Source: Litorivivens sp041625575 (lineage in GTDB: Bacteria > Pseudomonadota > Gammaproteobacteria > Pseudomonadales > Spongiibacteraceae). Taken from it: a stretch of DNA of 19,951 bases. The notes under the pieces were generated by a model. That model did not search any database, had not been told where the DNA came from, and saw only the letters and a list, made by a program, of their open reading frames with translations. The position numbers were made by a program, and so were the translations under genes. Location: the NCBI GenBank assembly GCA_041625575.1, contig JBFJTG010000051.1:1-19951 (forward strand). Reading direction: 5' to 3'. Shown piece after piece: positions 1 through 7,327 of the stretch (positions within the stretch are counted from its first letter, which is position 1; the number at the start of each line of letters is the position of its first letter).

Positions 1-1299
1 GCCGGCGCTTTTGATGAGCGCTTTCTGGCAGTACCCGCCGAAGCGCTGATCTCGTCGATGAAGGAACATCAAAAATATTTCCACGTCACTGACACTAACA
101 ATACGCTTCTGCCGCACTTTATTACGGTCGCCAATATTGAAAGTACTGACCCCAGGCAGGTGATCGAAGGCAACGAACGCGTTATTCGCCCACGCCTGAG
201 CGACGCCGCCTTCTTTTTTGAAACCGACTGCAAAACCTCACTGTTTGATAGACGCGAAAAGTTAAAGACCGTTGTGTTTCAGGAAAAACTCGGCACGGTG
301 TTCGATAAAACCGAACGCATCGCAGCGCTAGCGAAAAAACTCGCACAAAAGATGGGGGCCGACTCTGCTTCGGCCGAGCGCGCCGCCCTCTTGTGCAAAA
401 GTGATCTCGTTACCGACATGGTGTTTGAGTTTGCCGACATGCAGGGTATTGCCGGTGAATACTACGCACGCAACGACGGCGAAGCTCCCGAGGTTGCCAG
501 CGCCATGCAGGAGCATTACTTGCCCCGTTTTGCCGGCGATGCGCTGCCTGCGAGCGCAACCGGCAGCGTCATTGCCCTGGCCGACCGGCTCGATACGATC
601 ACGGGTATTTTCGGCATCGGCCAGCCGCCCAGCGGATCAAAAGATCCCTTTGCCTTGCGCCGCGCCTGTCTGGGCGTCATGCGGATAGTGATAGAGCAAA
701 AGCTCGAACTGGATCTGCGCGAACTCATCGAGCTGGCCAGTGCGCAGCAGCCTGGAATTAAGGCCGACGCTAAACTCACCGATAGTGTATTGGCCTATAT
801 GATTGAACGCCTGCGCGCTATTTACGATGACCAGAATATTCCCGCTGAAGTGTTTATGGCGGTTACCGCGAAAAACTTGAGCGTACCGCTGGATATCGAC
901 CGTCGTGTTCAGGCAGTTTATAGCTTCTACCAGCTGCCCGAGGCCCAGGCACTGGCCGCCGCAAACAAACGCGTTTCAAATATTCTGGCTAAAGCCGAAG
1001 CCGCTCCGGCAAGCAAGGTAGACCCGGCCTTACTGCAAGATGACGCCGAAAAAGTTTTAGCCACCGCACTGGACAAGGCTACGACCACCGTAAATCCGCT
1101 TTTTGAAAAAGGCGATTATGAAAAAGGACTGAGCGCGCTCGCCGGCTTGCGCGAGCCGGTAGATGCCTTTTTCGATCAGGTAATGGTTAATGCAGAAGAC
1201 GCAAAACTGCGCGCCAACCGCATGGCCCTGTTGAGCAGGCTGCGAGACCTGTTTTTGCAGGTGGCGGACATTTCGCTGCTGGTTCCGGGCAAAAGCTGA
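1..1299 (+). CDS. glyS: Glycyl-tRNA synthetase beta subunit, 3' part (5' end outside window)
   Basis: Beta subunit of the heterotetrameric (alpha2beta2) bacterial glycyl-tRNA synthetase, which charges tRNA-Gly in the cytoplasm. The frame is open from base 1, before the first ATG at 58, and already encodes the conserved stretch FDERFL..VPAEAL followed by SMKEHQKYF, so the gene is cut by the window edge. About 432 codons are present; the family is usually near 690 residues, so roughly 255 are missing. Family hallmarks visible are the HD-like segment with DMQGIAGEYYA (about codons 142-152), the DPFALRRA motif (about codons 214-221) and the C-terminal alpha-helical anticodon-binding region. The stop TGA at 1297-1299 shares its A with the ATG of the next gene, which points to a translationally coupled unit with gmhB and plsC. 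Assignment is firm; only the N-terminus is unseen. Confidence 0.96.
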   Translation, partial: AGAFDERFLAVPAEALISSMKEHQKYFHVTDTNNTLLPHFITVANIESTDPRQVIEGNERVIRPRLSDAAFFFETDCKTSLFDRREKLKTVVFQEKLGTVFDKTERIAALAKKLAQKMGADSASAERAALLCKSDLVTDMVFEFADMQGIAGEYYARNDGEAPEVASAMQEHYLPRFAGDALPASATGSVIALADRLDTITGIFGIGQPPSGSKDPFALRRACLGVMRIVIEQKLELDLRELIELASAQQPGIKADAKLTDSVLAYMIERLRAIYDDQNIPAEVFMAVTAKNLSVPLDIDRRVQAVYSFYQLPEAQALAAANKRVSNILAKAEAAPASKVDPALLQDDAEKVLATALDKATTTVNPLFEKGDYEKGLSALAGLREPVDAFFDQVMVNAEDAKLRANRMALLSRLRDLFLQVADISLLVPGKS

Positions 1300-1856
1300 T
1301 GTCTTTGGTGCTGCTGGATCGCGATGGCGTTATTAACGAGGACTCGGATAATTACATCCGCAGTGCCGATGAATGGCGTCCGATTGAAGGCAGCATTGAG
1401 GCCATTGCAAAACTGCATCTGGCCGGACATCAGGTCGTCGTGTGTACCAACCAGTCCGGCCTCGCACGCAACTATTTCCAGCTTGCCGATCTGGAGGCCA
1501 TGCACCGGAAAATGCGCTCTCTGGTCGAACAGGCCGGCGGTGCTGTAGCCGGTATTTACTATTGCCCGCATCTACCGGAAGAGGGCTGTAATTGCCGCAA
1601 GCCGCTGCCCGGCTTAATCGATCAGGCCACTGCTGACCTTGGGCTAAGTGCAAAGGGCGCGACATTTGTTGGCGACTCACTGAAAGATTTACAAGCCGCA
1701 CAGGCGCGAGACTGCCTGCCGGTGCTGGTGACAACGGGTAAGGGACAGGCAACCCGACTTATACTATCAGAACACAGCTCACTGTCCGACACACCCGTGT
1801 TTGCTAATCTTGCGGCCTTTGTTGAAAGCTTTCTAAAGGGTAGGGCGTCGACATGA
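1299..1856 (+). CDS. gmhB: D-glycero-beta-D-manno-heptose-1,7-bisphosphate 7-phosphatase
   Basis: HAD-superfamily phosphatase of 185 residues that removes the 7-phosphate from heptose bisphosphate in the ADP-heptose pathway for LPS inner core. The N-terminus carries the HAD motif DRDGVIN with nucleophile D7 and acid/base D9. The GmhB-specific zinc loop is present as C89-P-H91...C97-x-C99, followed by the RKPLPG substrate-binding turn (K101). The VGDS motif near 124-127 supplies the magnesium-binding Asp. Length matches the family (about 180-190). The ATG overlaps the glyS stop by one base and the 3' end overlaps the plsC start by 4 nt (ATGA), so expression is probably coupled. The glyS-gmhB-plsC order is also known in pseudomonads, where it lies close to the replication origin; whether it does so here cannot be seen. 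Confidence 0.95.
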   Translation: MSLVLLDRDGVINEDSDNYIRSADEWRPIEGSIEAIAKLHLAGHQVVVCTNQSGLARNYFQLADLEAMHRKMRSLVEQAGGAVAGIYYCPHLPEEGCNCRKPLPGLIDQATADLGLSAKGATFVGDSLKDLQAAQARDCLPVLVTTGKGQATRLILSEHSSLSDTPVFANLAAFVESFLKGRAST

Positions 1857-2617
1857 GCACATTAATCACCGGCTGGCTTTTTTTCCGAACAGTCATTTTT
1901 TATATCGGCTACATCGTACTCACCGGCTGGTTTACCGTGACGGGTCTGCTGTTTTTTAGCTTCTTCCCGCTCTCGGTTCGCGGGCGCTACCTGATCATCT
2001 GGAACAAATGGATTTTAGTATGGCTGCGCCTGAGTTGTGGCGTGCGCTACCGGGTAGTTGGCAAAATTCCAGACGGCCACTATGTGGTGATGTCCAAACA
2101 TCAGAGCCAATGGGAAACCTTCTACCTCCAGTACGCCTTTTTCCCTGTCGGCGTTGTACTAAAGCGCGAACTCCTGAACATACCCTTTTTTGGCTGGGCC
2201 TTACGCCTGATGGAGCCCATCGCCATTGACCGGAGCAATCCGAAAGCGGCCCTGCGCCATATTTTGAACGAAGGCGTCGCGCGACTGCAGCAGGGCAAGC
2301 GCGTGCTCATTTTTCCCGAGGGCACGCGCACCGCGCCGGGTCAAAAGGGCAACTATGCCCGCAGTGGCGCCAATATCGCCATTAGCGCCGGCGCGCCCAT
2401 CGTGCCCGTGACTCACAATGCGGGCGAATGCTGGCCAGCACGTCAATTCATCAAGAAGCCGGGCTTGGTAACCGTGGTTATTGGTGAACCCATTTCCGCC
2501 AACAATACCGACAGTCGCCAGCTCACCGCACAAGTAGAGCAGTGGATTGAAACCGAACTGGCGAAGCTGTCGTCTGCGCCAATGAATAGCCCCGAGCAGC
2601 CCGGCATGGCTCAATAA
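1853..2617 (+). CDS. plsC: 1-acyl-sn-glycerol-3-phosphate acyltransferase
   Basis: Inner-membrane acyltransferase of 254 residues that acylates lysophosphatidic acid at sn-2 to give phosphatidic acid. An N-terminal hydrophobic region (about 8-40) anchors the protein. The catalytic block reads KHQSQWETF, so the canonical HX4D is HX4E (H83, E88), a variant common in proteobacterial PlsC proteins that read HQSxWET. Acceptor-binding motifs follow: IPFFGWALR at 110-118 and FPEGTR at 154-159, then the VPV motif near 184-186. Its start ATG at 1853 overlaps the gmhB TGA by 4 nt. A 650-nt non-coding stretch follows, so this is the end of the glyS-gmhB-plsC unit. It could equally be a paralogue specialised for other acyl acceptors; PlsC function is the default reading. 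Confidence 0.92.
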   Translation: MSTLITGWLFFRTVIFYIGYIVLTGWFTVTGLLFFSFFPLSVRGRYLIIWNKWILVWLRLSCGVRYRVVGKIPDGHYVVMSKHQSQWETFYLQYAFFPVGVVLKRELLNIPFFGWALRLMEPIAIDRSNPKAALRHILNEGVARLQQGKRVLIFPEGTRTAPGQKGNYARSGANIAISAGAPIVPVTHNAGECWPARQFIKKPGLVTVVIGEPISANNTDSRQLTAQVEQWIETELAKLSSAPMNSPEQPGMAQ

Positions 2618-2793
2618 AGCTGCCTGCCAGCGCCCGGCAGCGCGGGATGCAAAAAAGCCGGCAAGATAGCGCTCGCAATCACCGCACAAAGCCAACTTCA
2701 GCGGCCTTAGTGCCCCCCATTCCTTGGCTTATCGGTGTCGCTACGTCCTTAATAGCCACTACAGCTTCCGCATACCGTTACCAGAGCCAGAAT

Positions 2794-2809
2794 CCTACTC
2801 ATTGGTAGG
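2794..2809. promoter_or_regulatory. Dyad CCTAC-N6-GTAGG, copy 1 (putative operator)
   Basis: Perfect 5-bp inverted repeat with a 6-nt spacer (TCATTG). The same arms and spacer length recur 219 bp downstream at 3013-3028, where they lie just after a promoter-like element. Two such matched dyads in one intergenic region suggest sites for a dimeric regulator. The regulator is not in the window as far as can be told. Confidence 0.4.
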
Positions 2810-2979
2810 CAAACTAGAGGCAGGTGGGTATTTCGGTAACTGATAGATGGACCAGTCCAGGCGATTAAAATTTCTGCTACCCTCTAAAAGGCTCCAAAAT
2901 ATACCGGAAATACATATTTATGCCTTTAATTAGTGGGTTTAAACACTCAGTAAAATTTTCGCGTCTAATTTCATTGGAC

Positions 2980-3008
2980 TTGAACTCCGGGCGGGCGACG
3001 GCTATTTT
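2980..3008 (+). promoter_or_regulatory. Candidate sigma-70 promoter for the dehydrogenase
   Basis: TTGAAC at 2980-2985 and TATTTT at 3003-3008 are separated by 17 bp. Each hexamer matches 4 of 6 consensus positions. Transcription would start near 3015, inside the dyad at 3011-3030. Found by eye only; the dehydrogenase start lies about 250 nt further on. Confidence 0.35.
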
Positions 3009-3010
3009 GT

Positions 3011-3030
3011 AACCTACAAACAAGTAGGTT
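3011..3030. promoter_or_regulatory. Perfect 7-bp dyad AACCTAC-N6-GTAGGTT (putative operator)
   Basis: Inverted repeat with arms AACCTAC (3011-3017) and GTAGGTT (3024-3030) around AAACAA. The core CCTAC-N6-GTAGG is shared with 2794-2809. It sits where transcription from the candidate promoter at 2980-3008 would begin, a typical place for a repressor operator; TetR-type repressors are one possibility. The spacer AAACAA can also pair with TTGTTT at 3029-3034, giving a competing fold in RNA. Confidence 0.5.
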
Positions 3031-3266
3031 GTTTAACTGTTGACCAGCGTTTGCTTAGGGGATTGCAAGCGCAGGGGGCCAAACCCAATGACAAAGAGGC
3101 CAAGCGGACTGGCACCCGGGTTGCGCCTAAACACGGTGGCAAACATAAATCCCGCCGGCTCACACAGACATTGCGAAGGGTTTCGCCCTTATCGACCGGG
3201 GCGCCCGTTGTGGCTGTGGACATCAAACAAAGCTCCGGACCCAGGGAAAACAACAAGGAAAAAACC

Positions 3267-4040
3267 ATGACCGCAACGATTCTATACAGCCCCGCCACGC
3301 CCCTTATCGTAACCGGGGCCGCCTCAGGTATCGGCCTGGCCTGCGCCCGGGCACTTGCTGCGGTTGGTCGGCCCGTAGCCCTCTGGGATATCTCGCCCAC
3401 CGTTACCGAAACAGCCTCGCAGCTATCGGAGGAAAGCCGCGCTCCCTGCCTGGGCGTCGAGGTAGATCTCGCTGACATTGACGCCATCCAGCAGGCGGTA
3501 GCTGTCTCGCGTGCAGCGCTGGGGCCTATTGGCGCTCTGGTTCACGCCGCCGGTGTCGCGGGTGTCAGTCCACTCGATCAGTTGGAGCCGGACTTTTGGG
3601 ATACCGTGCTCAATATCAACCTGCGCGCCGAGGTCTTTATCGTCAAGGCATTGCGCGCCGACATGGCAACACTGCCGGGTTCGGCCATCGTCGGCATTGC
3701 GTCCATCAATGCCACTTTAGGCAATGCCATGAATCCCAGCTATAGCGCCTCCAAAGGCGGCATGCTCGCCGCCAACCGCGCGCTGGCAGACGATCTGGCC
3801 AGGGACGGAATTCGTATCAATAGCGTATCTCCCGGCCAGATTCTTACACCGATGATTCAAGAAGCCATAGATCAGGCCCCCGGCCTCAAGGAAAATTTTG
3901 AGCGCCATATCATGCTTGGCCGAATGGGTGCCCCTGAGGAGGTCGGCAAAGTCGTACGCTTCCTGCTGTCCGATGAGGCCAGCTATATAACCGGCGCCGA
4001 ACTGGTGGTCGATGGCGGCAATATCCCCTCGCAGCGCTGA
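3267..4040 (+). CDS. Short-chain dehydrogenase/reductase (classical SDR)
   Basis: Cytosolic NAD(P)-dependent oxidoreductase of 257 residues, the usual length of a classical SDR. The Rossmann motif TGAASGIG is at 16-23, an Asp ends the second beta strand (WDIS, D41) and argues for NAD(H) rather than NADP(H), the HAAG motif replaces the common NNAG, and the catalytic set is S146 with Y159-SAS-K163. The C-terminal block (ITGAELVVDGG) is also typical. The start at 3267 is chosen because AAGGA lies 8-9 nt upstream; an in-frame TTG at 3051 and further open frame exist but would add an unlikely basic extension before the Rossmann strand. Substrate cannot be read from sequence; FabG-like ketoreductases and alcohol dehydrogenases share these motifs. 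It stands alone behind a long leader with putative operators. Confidence 0.9.
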   Translation: MTATILYSPATPLIVTGAASGIGLACARALAAVGRPVALWDISPTVTETASQLSEESRAPCLGVEVDLADIDAIQQAVAVSRAALGPIGALVHAAGVAGVSPLDQLEPDFWDTVLNINLRAEVFIVKALRADMATLPGSAIVGIASINATLGNAMNPSYSASKGGMLAANRALADDLARDGIRINSVSPGQILTPMIQEAIDQAPGLKENFERHIMLGRMGAPEEVGKVVRFLLSDEASYITGAELVVDGGNIPSQR

Positions 4041-4132
4041 GCGCGCTGCCAAATTTCCGGTCTGATGAGCAGATCATATCCGCGCTCTGATCACACAGGC
4101 ATAATGCTGATTTTTAATTCGCGGAGAAAGAC

Positions 4133-4849
4133 ATGAAACAGTTCGTATTGATCCTTACCGTTCTGGTGCTCGTGGCGCTGGTCTGGAGCCAGCTCGATAC
4201 GCCCGTCGCGCAAAACAAGCAGCCACGAATTGTTTCGGTAGAGGGTTTCGGTGAAATTGAAGTCGAGCCCGATATCATTCACCTGAACTACACTATTTCA
4301 GCACTCAATGAAAACGACGTCGCCGCCGCGAAAGCCGATGTGGACAAGCGTTCTTCAAACTCCATTTACGCCCTGATGAAACTCGGCGTCAAAGAAAGCG
4401 ACATCACCTCGTCCTCCCTGCGCGTCGACATGGCAGAGGACTATCAGAATCGCATCCGCCAACACCGTGTCACGCGCAGCGTGGAAATTACCCTGCGCAA
4501 TATCGAAGTTTACAACGCGGCCCTGCAGGCCCTGGTTGACAGTGGCGTATCGGAAATCAATCAGGTACAGCCCGATGTTTCCAATGAAGCCGAGTTAAAA
4601 CGCCAGGCTCTGGCCAATGCCACCCAGGACGCCGAAGACCAGGCGAGATTTTTAGCGAGGCAGTTTGGAGCCAGCCTCGATAAAGTGCATCAAATCGGTC
4701 GCCAGAATATCCAGCGCCATTTCGACATGCAGGAAATGGCCGTCATGTCATCGCGCGGCGCGCCCAAAAATATGAATGAGCCCTACGAGTTCAAACCCGG
4801 CAAGGTGAAGGTCAGCTCGAATATCTATGTGGAATTTGAGCTTAAGTAG
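4133..4849 (+). CDS. SIMPL (DUF541) domain periplasmic protein
   Basis: Protein of 238 residues with a short basic start and a hydrophobic stretch (about 4-20, FVLILTVLVLVALVW) acting as signal peptide or anchor, so it is expected on the outer side of the inner membrane. The body matches the SIMPL/DUF541 family: the opening block ISVxGxGEIEVEPDI form (here IVSVEGFGEIEVEPD, about 34-48), the IxSSSLRV segment, the repeated VTRSVEITLRN strand and the alternating helix NATQDAEDQARFLA. Family members (YggE/BP26-like) form ring oligomers and have been tied to oxidative stress, but the role is unsettled. A ribosome site GCGGAG lies about 7-10 nt before the ATG. It has its own 92-nt upstream gap with CATAAT at 4100-4105 as a possible -10, and no obvious -35 partner. 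Confidence 0.85.
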   Translation: MKQFVLILTVLVLVALVWSQLDTPVAQNKQPRIVSVEGFGEIEVEPDIIHLNYTISALNENDVAAAKADVDKRSSNSIYALMKLGVKESDITSSSLRVDMAEDYQNRIRQHRVTRSVEITLRNIEVYNAALQALVDSGVSEINQVQPDVSNEAELKRQALANATQDAEDQARFLARQFGASLDKVHQIGRQNIQRHFDMQEMAVMSSRGAPKNMNEPYEFKPGKVKVSSNIYVEFELK

Positions 4850-5004
4850 TCAATCGGATTTTTGCAGGAATACGGCCGTCCGCTAGCCGACATGCGTGTT
4901 TTTCTACTTCGCGAGCTTGATTTTTCTGACTTTCTGCCGGACGCTATTGCGAGTCACAGGGAAATAATTTCGGCGATAAGCGCCAGGAAAAAGGAGAACC
5001 CGCA

Positions 5005-5322
5005 ATGGAAGCTTTGGAAAATCGACTGTCGGCGGCCCGAACGCTTTGGCAAGAGGGTGACGCAGCCTACGGTAATAAAGATTACGAAAGCGCTTACCAG
5101 CTTTATACCGAAGCCCATGATTTGATTATGGATTGCGCCGCCTACCACCGCCGCGCCCACCAAAAACTGATCTCGGTTACGGCCAAAGTGGGAAACTATG
5201 GCGAATACCTGACCGACTGGCTTCTGCTGAAGGTGTTCTATTATGTCGGCATTTTTAAGGCCATCAGTTACGTACAAAATAAGTCATCCTATTACTCGGA
5301 CCTGTGTAAGCACGCTGACTAG
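5005..5322 (+). CDS. Small TPR-like hypothetical protein
   Basis: Protein of 105 residues with a strong ribosome site (AAGGAG) about 9 nt before the ATG, which supports it as real. Residues 5-45 read like one tetratricopeptide-type helix pair: LxxARxLWxEGDAAYGNKDYESAYQLYTEAHDLI with the small/aromatic pattern (W, G, Y, A, Y, Y, A) spaced as in a TPR. The rest is a helical, aromatic-rich segment (LLLKVFYYVGIFKAISYV, about 73-90) that could be a buried helix or weak membrane contact. A single TPR unit is too little for a solenoid, so it probably docks a partner or dimerises. No function is known to me. It lies 155 nt after the SIMPL gene and converges on the hydroxylase gene at 5463. Confidence 0.72.
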   Translation: MEALENRLSAARTLWQEGDAAYGNKDYESAYQLYTEAHDLIMDCAAYHRRAHQKLISVTAKVGNYGEYLTDWLLLKVFYYVGIFKAISYVQNKSSYYSDLCKHAD

Positions 5323-5462
5323 ATCTCTACCCGTGATAGTAGTAGCTACGCGGGACCCAGGTAGCTCAAGTGGCGACCAAATCCGACAGTGACGATTAGT
5401 TTCGGCCTGCGAGTCTGTTTTCTGTGTGATGCCACTCGCGGTATCAATCTGTCACTAGATTT

Positions 5463-6332
5463 TTAAGCTAACTTCTTTAAGTCCGTAGCGAAAAATCGGT
5501 GCCAAATACTGTGCTCTTCTTCTGGGGATTGCTTCCAGCCGTATATATCCGGCTTTTTGTGTTCAATCACCAGACTATCAAAAATCAACCAGTCGTAAAT
5601 CGCCAATAAATTGCAGAGGTTACTGCCGGAGTTTTTACCGCGCGCATGGTGGTGATGGTGCTGGGTAGGAAAGGTAAAGACATGGCACAAGCCGTACATG
5701 CCTTTACGAACCCAGGCCCAACGATGATTAAGAAAGTATAAATCGTAATTCCAGTTAACGTGATTGTGGGCCGCCCACAAACCTTTGAATACCGTACCCA
5801 CCAGAAACACTTCCGTGAGCCCCAGGTAAACACAGAAAAACTGAAACCAGTAATTGGGCATGATAAACCACCACAACCAATGCTCGACAAAGGTTTGGGT
5901 AACGGATAGTTGCCCCTTACCATCGTTGCCGCCAGACAGGTGGTGCGGGCGATGTCCCATTTTGAACAAGCCCTGTAACTGCTGCATGACTTTGGATTTA
6001 GGTCGGCGAATATGGGCAAAACGGTGACCCGCGCCATGCAGCAATTCTTCCAGCGCTATATAAGCCAACAAAACCCACCAGAAATTCTCGGCGGCAAAGG
6101 CACTTAGCACGCCCTGCCATTGCGGCACCAGGAGGCCGCCTAAAAAGGCCGTGGCCAGAACGAGGGCGGGACGCTGAATCGCAACCATGATCACCCCGCA
6201 AAGCAGGGCCATGTTCCAGTCTTCGCGAGATTTGCGTCCCTCTGACGTGCGGCCAACTATTACCTCCCACAGCATCGCAAACAAAATGAAGGCGATAACC
6301 AGATGGTCCGGTTGTATTTGAAAATCAGACAT
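5463..6332 (-). CDS. Sterol desaturase/fatty acid hydroxylase-family membrane di-iron protein
   Basis: Integral membrane oxygenase-type protein of 289 residues. Hydrophobic segments lie near 10-26, 42-70, 83-96, 152-182 and 240-255. The histidine clusters that ligate the di-iron centre in this superfamily are present: H99-x3-H103 with H107, H127-x2-H130-H131, H189-x-H191, and a run of five His at 225-229 (third HxxHH-type box). Members hydroxylate or desaturate sterols, carotenoids or fatty acyl chains using O2; the substrate here is unknown. The gene is divergent from a LysR regulator with 81 bp between the two starts, a common arrangement for a regulator and its target. The ATG at 6330-6332 (minus strand) is preceded by GGGAGAG, a fair ribosome site. 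No truncation or missing His box is seen. Confidence 0.86.
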   Translation of the reverse strand: MSDFQIQPDHLVIAFILFAMLWEVIVGRTSEGRKSREDWNMALLCGVIMVAIQRPALVLATAFLGGLLVPQWQGVLSAFAAENFWWVLLAYIALEELLHGAGHRFAHIRRPKSKVMQQLQGLFKMGHRPHHLSGGNDGKGQLSVTQTFVEHWLWWFIMPNYWFQFFCVYLGLTEVFLVGTVFKGLWAAHNHVNWNYDLYFLNHRWAWVRKGMYGLCHVFTFPTQHHHHHARGKNSGSNLCNLLAIYDWLIFDSLVIEHKKPDIYGWKQSPEEEHSIWHRFFATDLKKLA

Positions 6333-6383
6333 GAGGCTCTCCCGTTAAAGGCTGTTGCCAGCTTAGCCCCTTCATGTTATTTG

Positions 6384-6399
6384 TAAATTGAATAATTTA
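6384..6399. promoter_or_regulatory. AT-rich dyad TAAATT-N4-AATTTA between divergent genes
   Basis: Perfect 6-bp inverted repeat with spacer GAAT, placed in the 81-bp gap between the hydroxylase (-) and LysR (+) starts, about 15 nt before the LysR ATG. LysR proteins bind interrupted AT-rich dyads of this kind, often autoregulating their own gene and a divergent target. It fits loosely with a T-N11-A box but was judged by eye. Confidence 0.45.
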
Positions 6400-6413
6400 T
6401 ATGTGTAATATCC

Positions 6414-7319
6414 ATGAAGCTGAACTTACGTTCCGTCGACCTGAACCTGCTCACCGTATTTGACGCGCTGATGGAAAGCGGCAAACTGTCGCTGGCGGCA
6501 GAGCGTCTGGGGATGAGTCAACCTGCTGTCAGTGCGGCGCTCGCGCGTCTGCGAATAAGCTTCAGGGACGAACTCTTTGTCCGCAGCCGCAGCGGCATGT
6601 TGCCCACGCCACGCGCCCAGGCCTTACACCAGGATATTCGCGAAGCCCTGCATTTGGTGCGCCGTGCCATAACGGGCAGCAGCGCATTTGATCCGACCTT
6701 GGCCGAACGCAGTTTCACCATTCTGGGCGATAGTTTTTTCGAAAGCGCCATTATTGGTCGCCTGATTAATCAACTGAGTGAATCGGCGCCGGGTGTACGT
6801 ATCGAAACGACCAGCATAACCCTGTCTGATCCCGTACAGGCCTTGCGCTCATTAAATGCCGATGTACTGCTAGACTACGAAGAGCTGATTTCACCACAAC
6901 TTATGGCGCAAGAAGTCGCGCAAGAGACTCTGGTCGTCATTACTGCACGCCAGCATCCACGCATCAAGCGACGACCCAGCATGAAAGCCTTTCTGCGCGA
7001 GCATCACGTAATTCTGACTCGCCGACATCGCAGCAATACCTCACTTGAGCACGCTCTGGGCGGCGTCTCATTAAATCGCCGGATTAAAGCAAGCGTGCAG
7101 CATTATTCTTCGATGCCGATTATTGTCGCCCAAACCGACTGCATCGCAACGGTGCCCCGACGCCTGGGCGCATTGTATGAAGCGGCTTTCGATGTGCGCT
7201 GCCATCTATTCCCGATAGACATAGCGCCTATCCCCATGTGGATGTATTGGCCAAAAGTCATGCACGGAGATGCCGCCCATCAATGGCTGCGCGATCGTCT
7301 TATTGAGGTATTACAGTAA
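6414..7319 (+). CDS. LysR-family transcriptional regulator
   Basis: DNA-binding regulator of 301 residues, the normal LysR length. The N-terminal winged helix-turn-helix occupies about 6-65: VDLNLLTVFDALMESGKLSLAAERLGMSQPAVSAALARLR, with the highly conserved SQPAVSxALxxLR recognition helix and the F-DELFVRxRxGMxPTPRA wing. The opening MKLNLRSVDLNLL resembles the NodD/LeuO/NahR-like branch. The remainder (about 90-300) is the periplasmic-binding-protein-like effector domain. It is divergent from the hydroxylase/desaturase gene and is its likely regulator; a dyad at 6384-6399 overlaps the region where its own promoter should be. No purine-rich ribosome site is obvious before the ATG. The inducer cannot be deduced. 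Confidence 0.93.
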   Translation: MKLNLRSVDLNLLTVFDALMESGKLSLAAERLGMSQPAVSAALARLRISFRDELFVRSRSGMLPTPRAQALHQDIREALHLVRRAITGSSAFDPTLAERSFTILGDSFFESAIIGRLINQLSESAPGVRIETTSITLSDPVQALRSLNADVLLDYEELISPQLMAQEVAQETLVVITARQHPRIKRRPSMKAFLREHHVILTRRHRSNTSLEHALGGVSLNRRIKASVQHYSSMPIIVAQTDCIATVPRRLGALYEAAFDVRCHLFPIDIAPIPMWMYWPKVMHGDAAHQWLRDRLIEVLQ

Positions 7320-7327
7320 GGCCAAAC

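Larger units (their letters stand above)
2618..3266. other. Long non-coding intergenic/leader region
   Basis: This 649-nt gap holds no gene I can support. The part around 2880-2980 is AT-richer than the flanking coding DNA. It contains a promoter-like pair at 2980-3008, two copies of the dyad CCTAC-N6-GTAGG (2794-2809 and 3013-3028), a short dyad TGGAC-CA-GTCCA at 2848-2859 and a small hairpin AAGGG-TTTCG-CCCTT at 3176-3190. The dehydrogenase frame remains open back to a TAA at 2940, but has no ATG or credible ribosome site before 3267, and its predicted extension is basic and low in similarity to any domain I know. If transcription starts near 3015, the dehydrogenase mRNA would carry a leader of about 250 nt. 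No clear Rho-independent terminator follows plsC. Confidence 0.6.

Noticed and set aside
2619..2642. GCTGCC...GGCAGC inverted repeat after plsC
   Set aside because: Six pairs with an 11-nt loop and no following T run; not a convincing terminator.
2920..3012. A 30-codon open frame beginning with ATG (MPLISGFKHS...)
   Set aside because: No ribosome site, no recognisable motif, and it overlaps the candidate promoter and dyad region.
3014..3487. A 157-codon open frame on the minus strand
   Set aside because: It lies largely opposite the dehydrogenase and shows no domain; composition is that of a shadow frame.
4862..5125. An 87-codon frame with a TTG start before the small TPR-like gene
   Set aside because: No ribosome site, and it overlaps a better supported gene at 5005 in another frame.
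5323..5462. Possible terminator hairpins between the convergent small gene and hydroxylase gene (GTAGCTAC at 5342-5349; GCGAGT/ACTCGC at 5409-5439)
   Set aside because: Stems are short or widely spaced and none is followed by a T tract on either strand.
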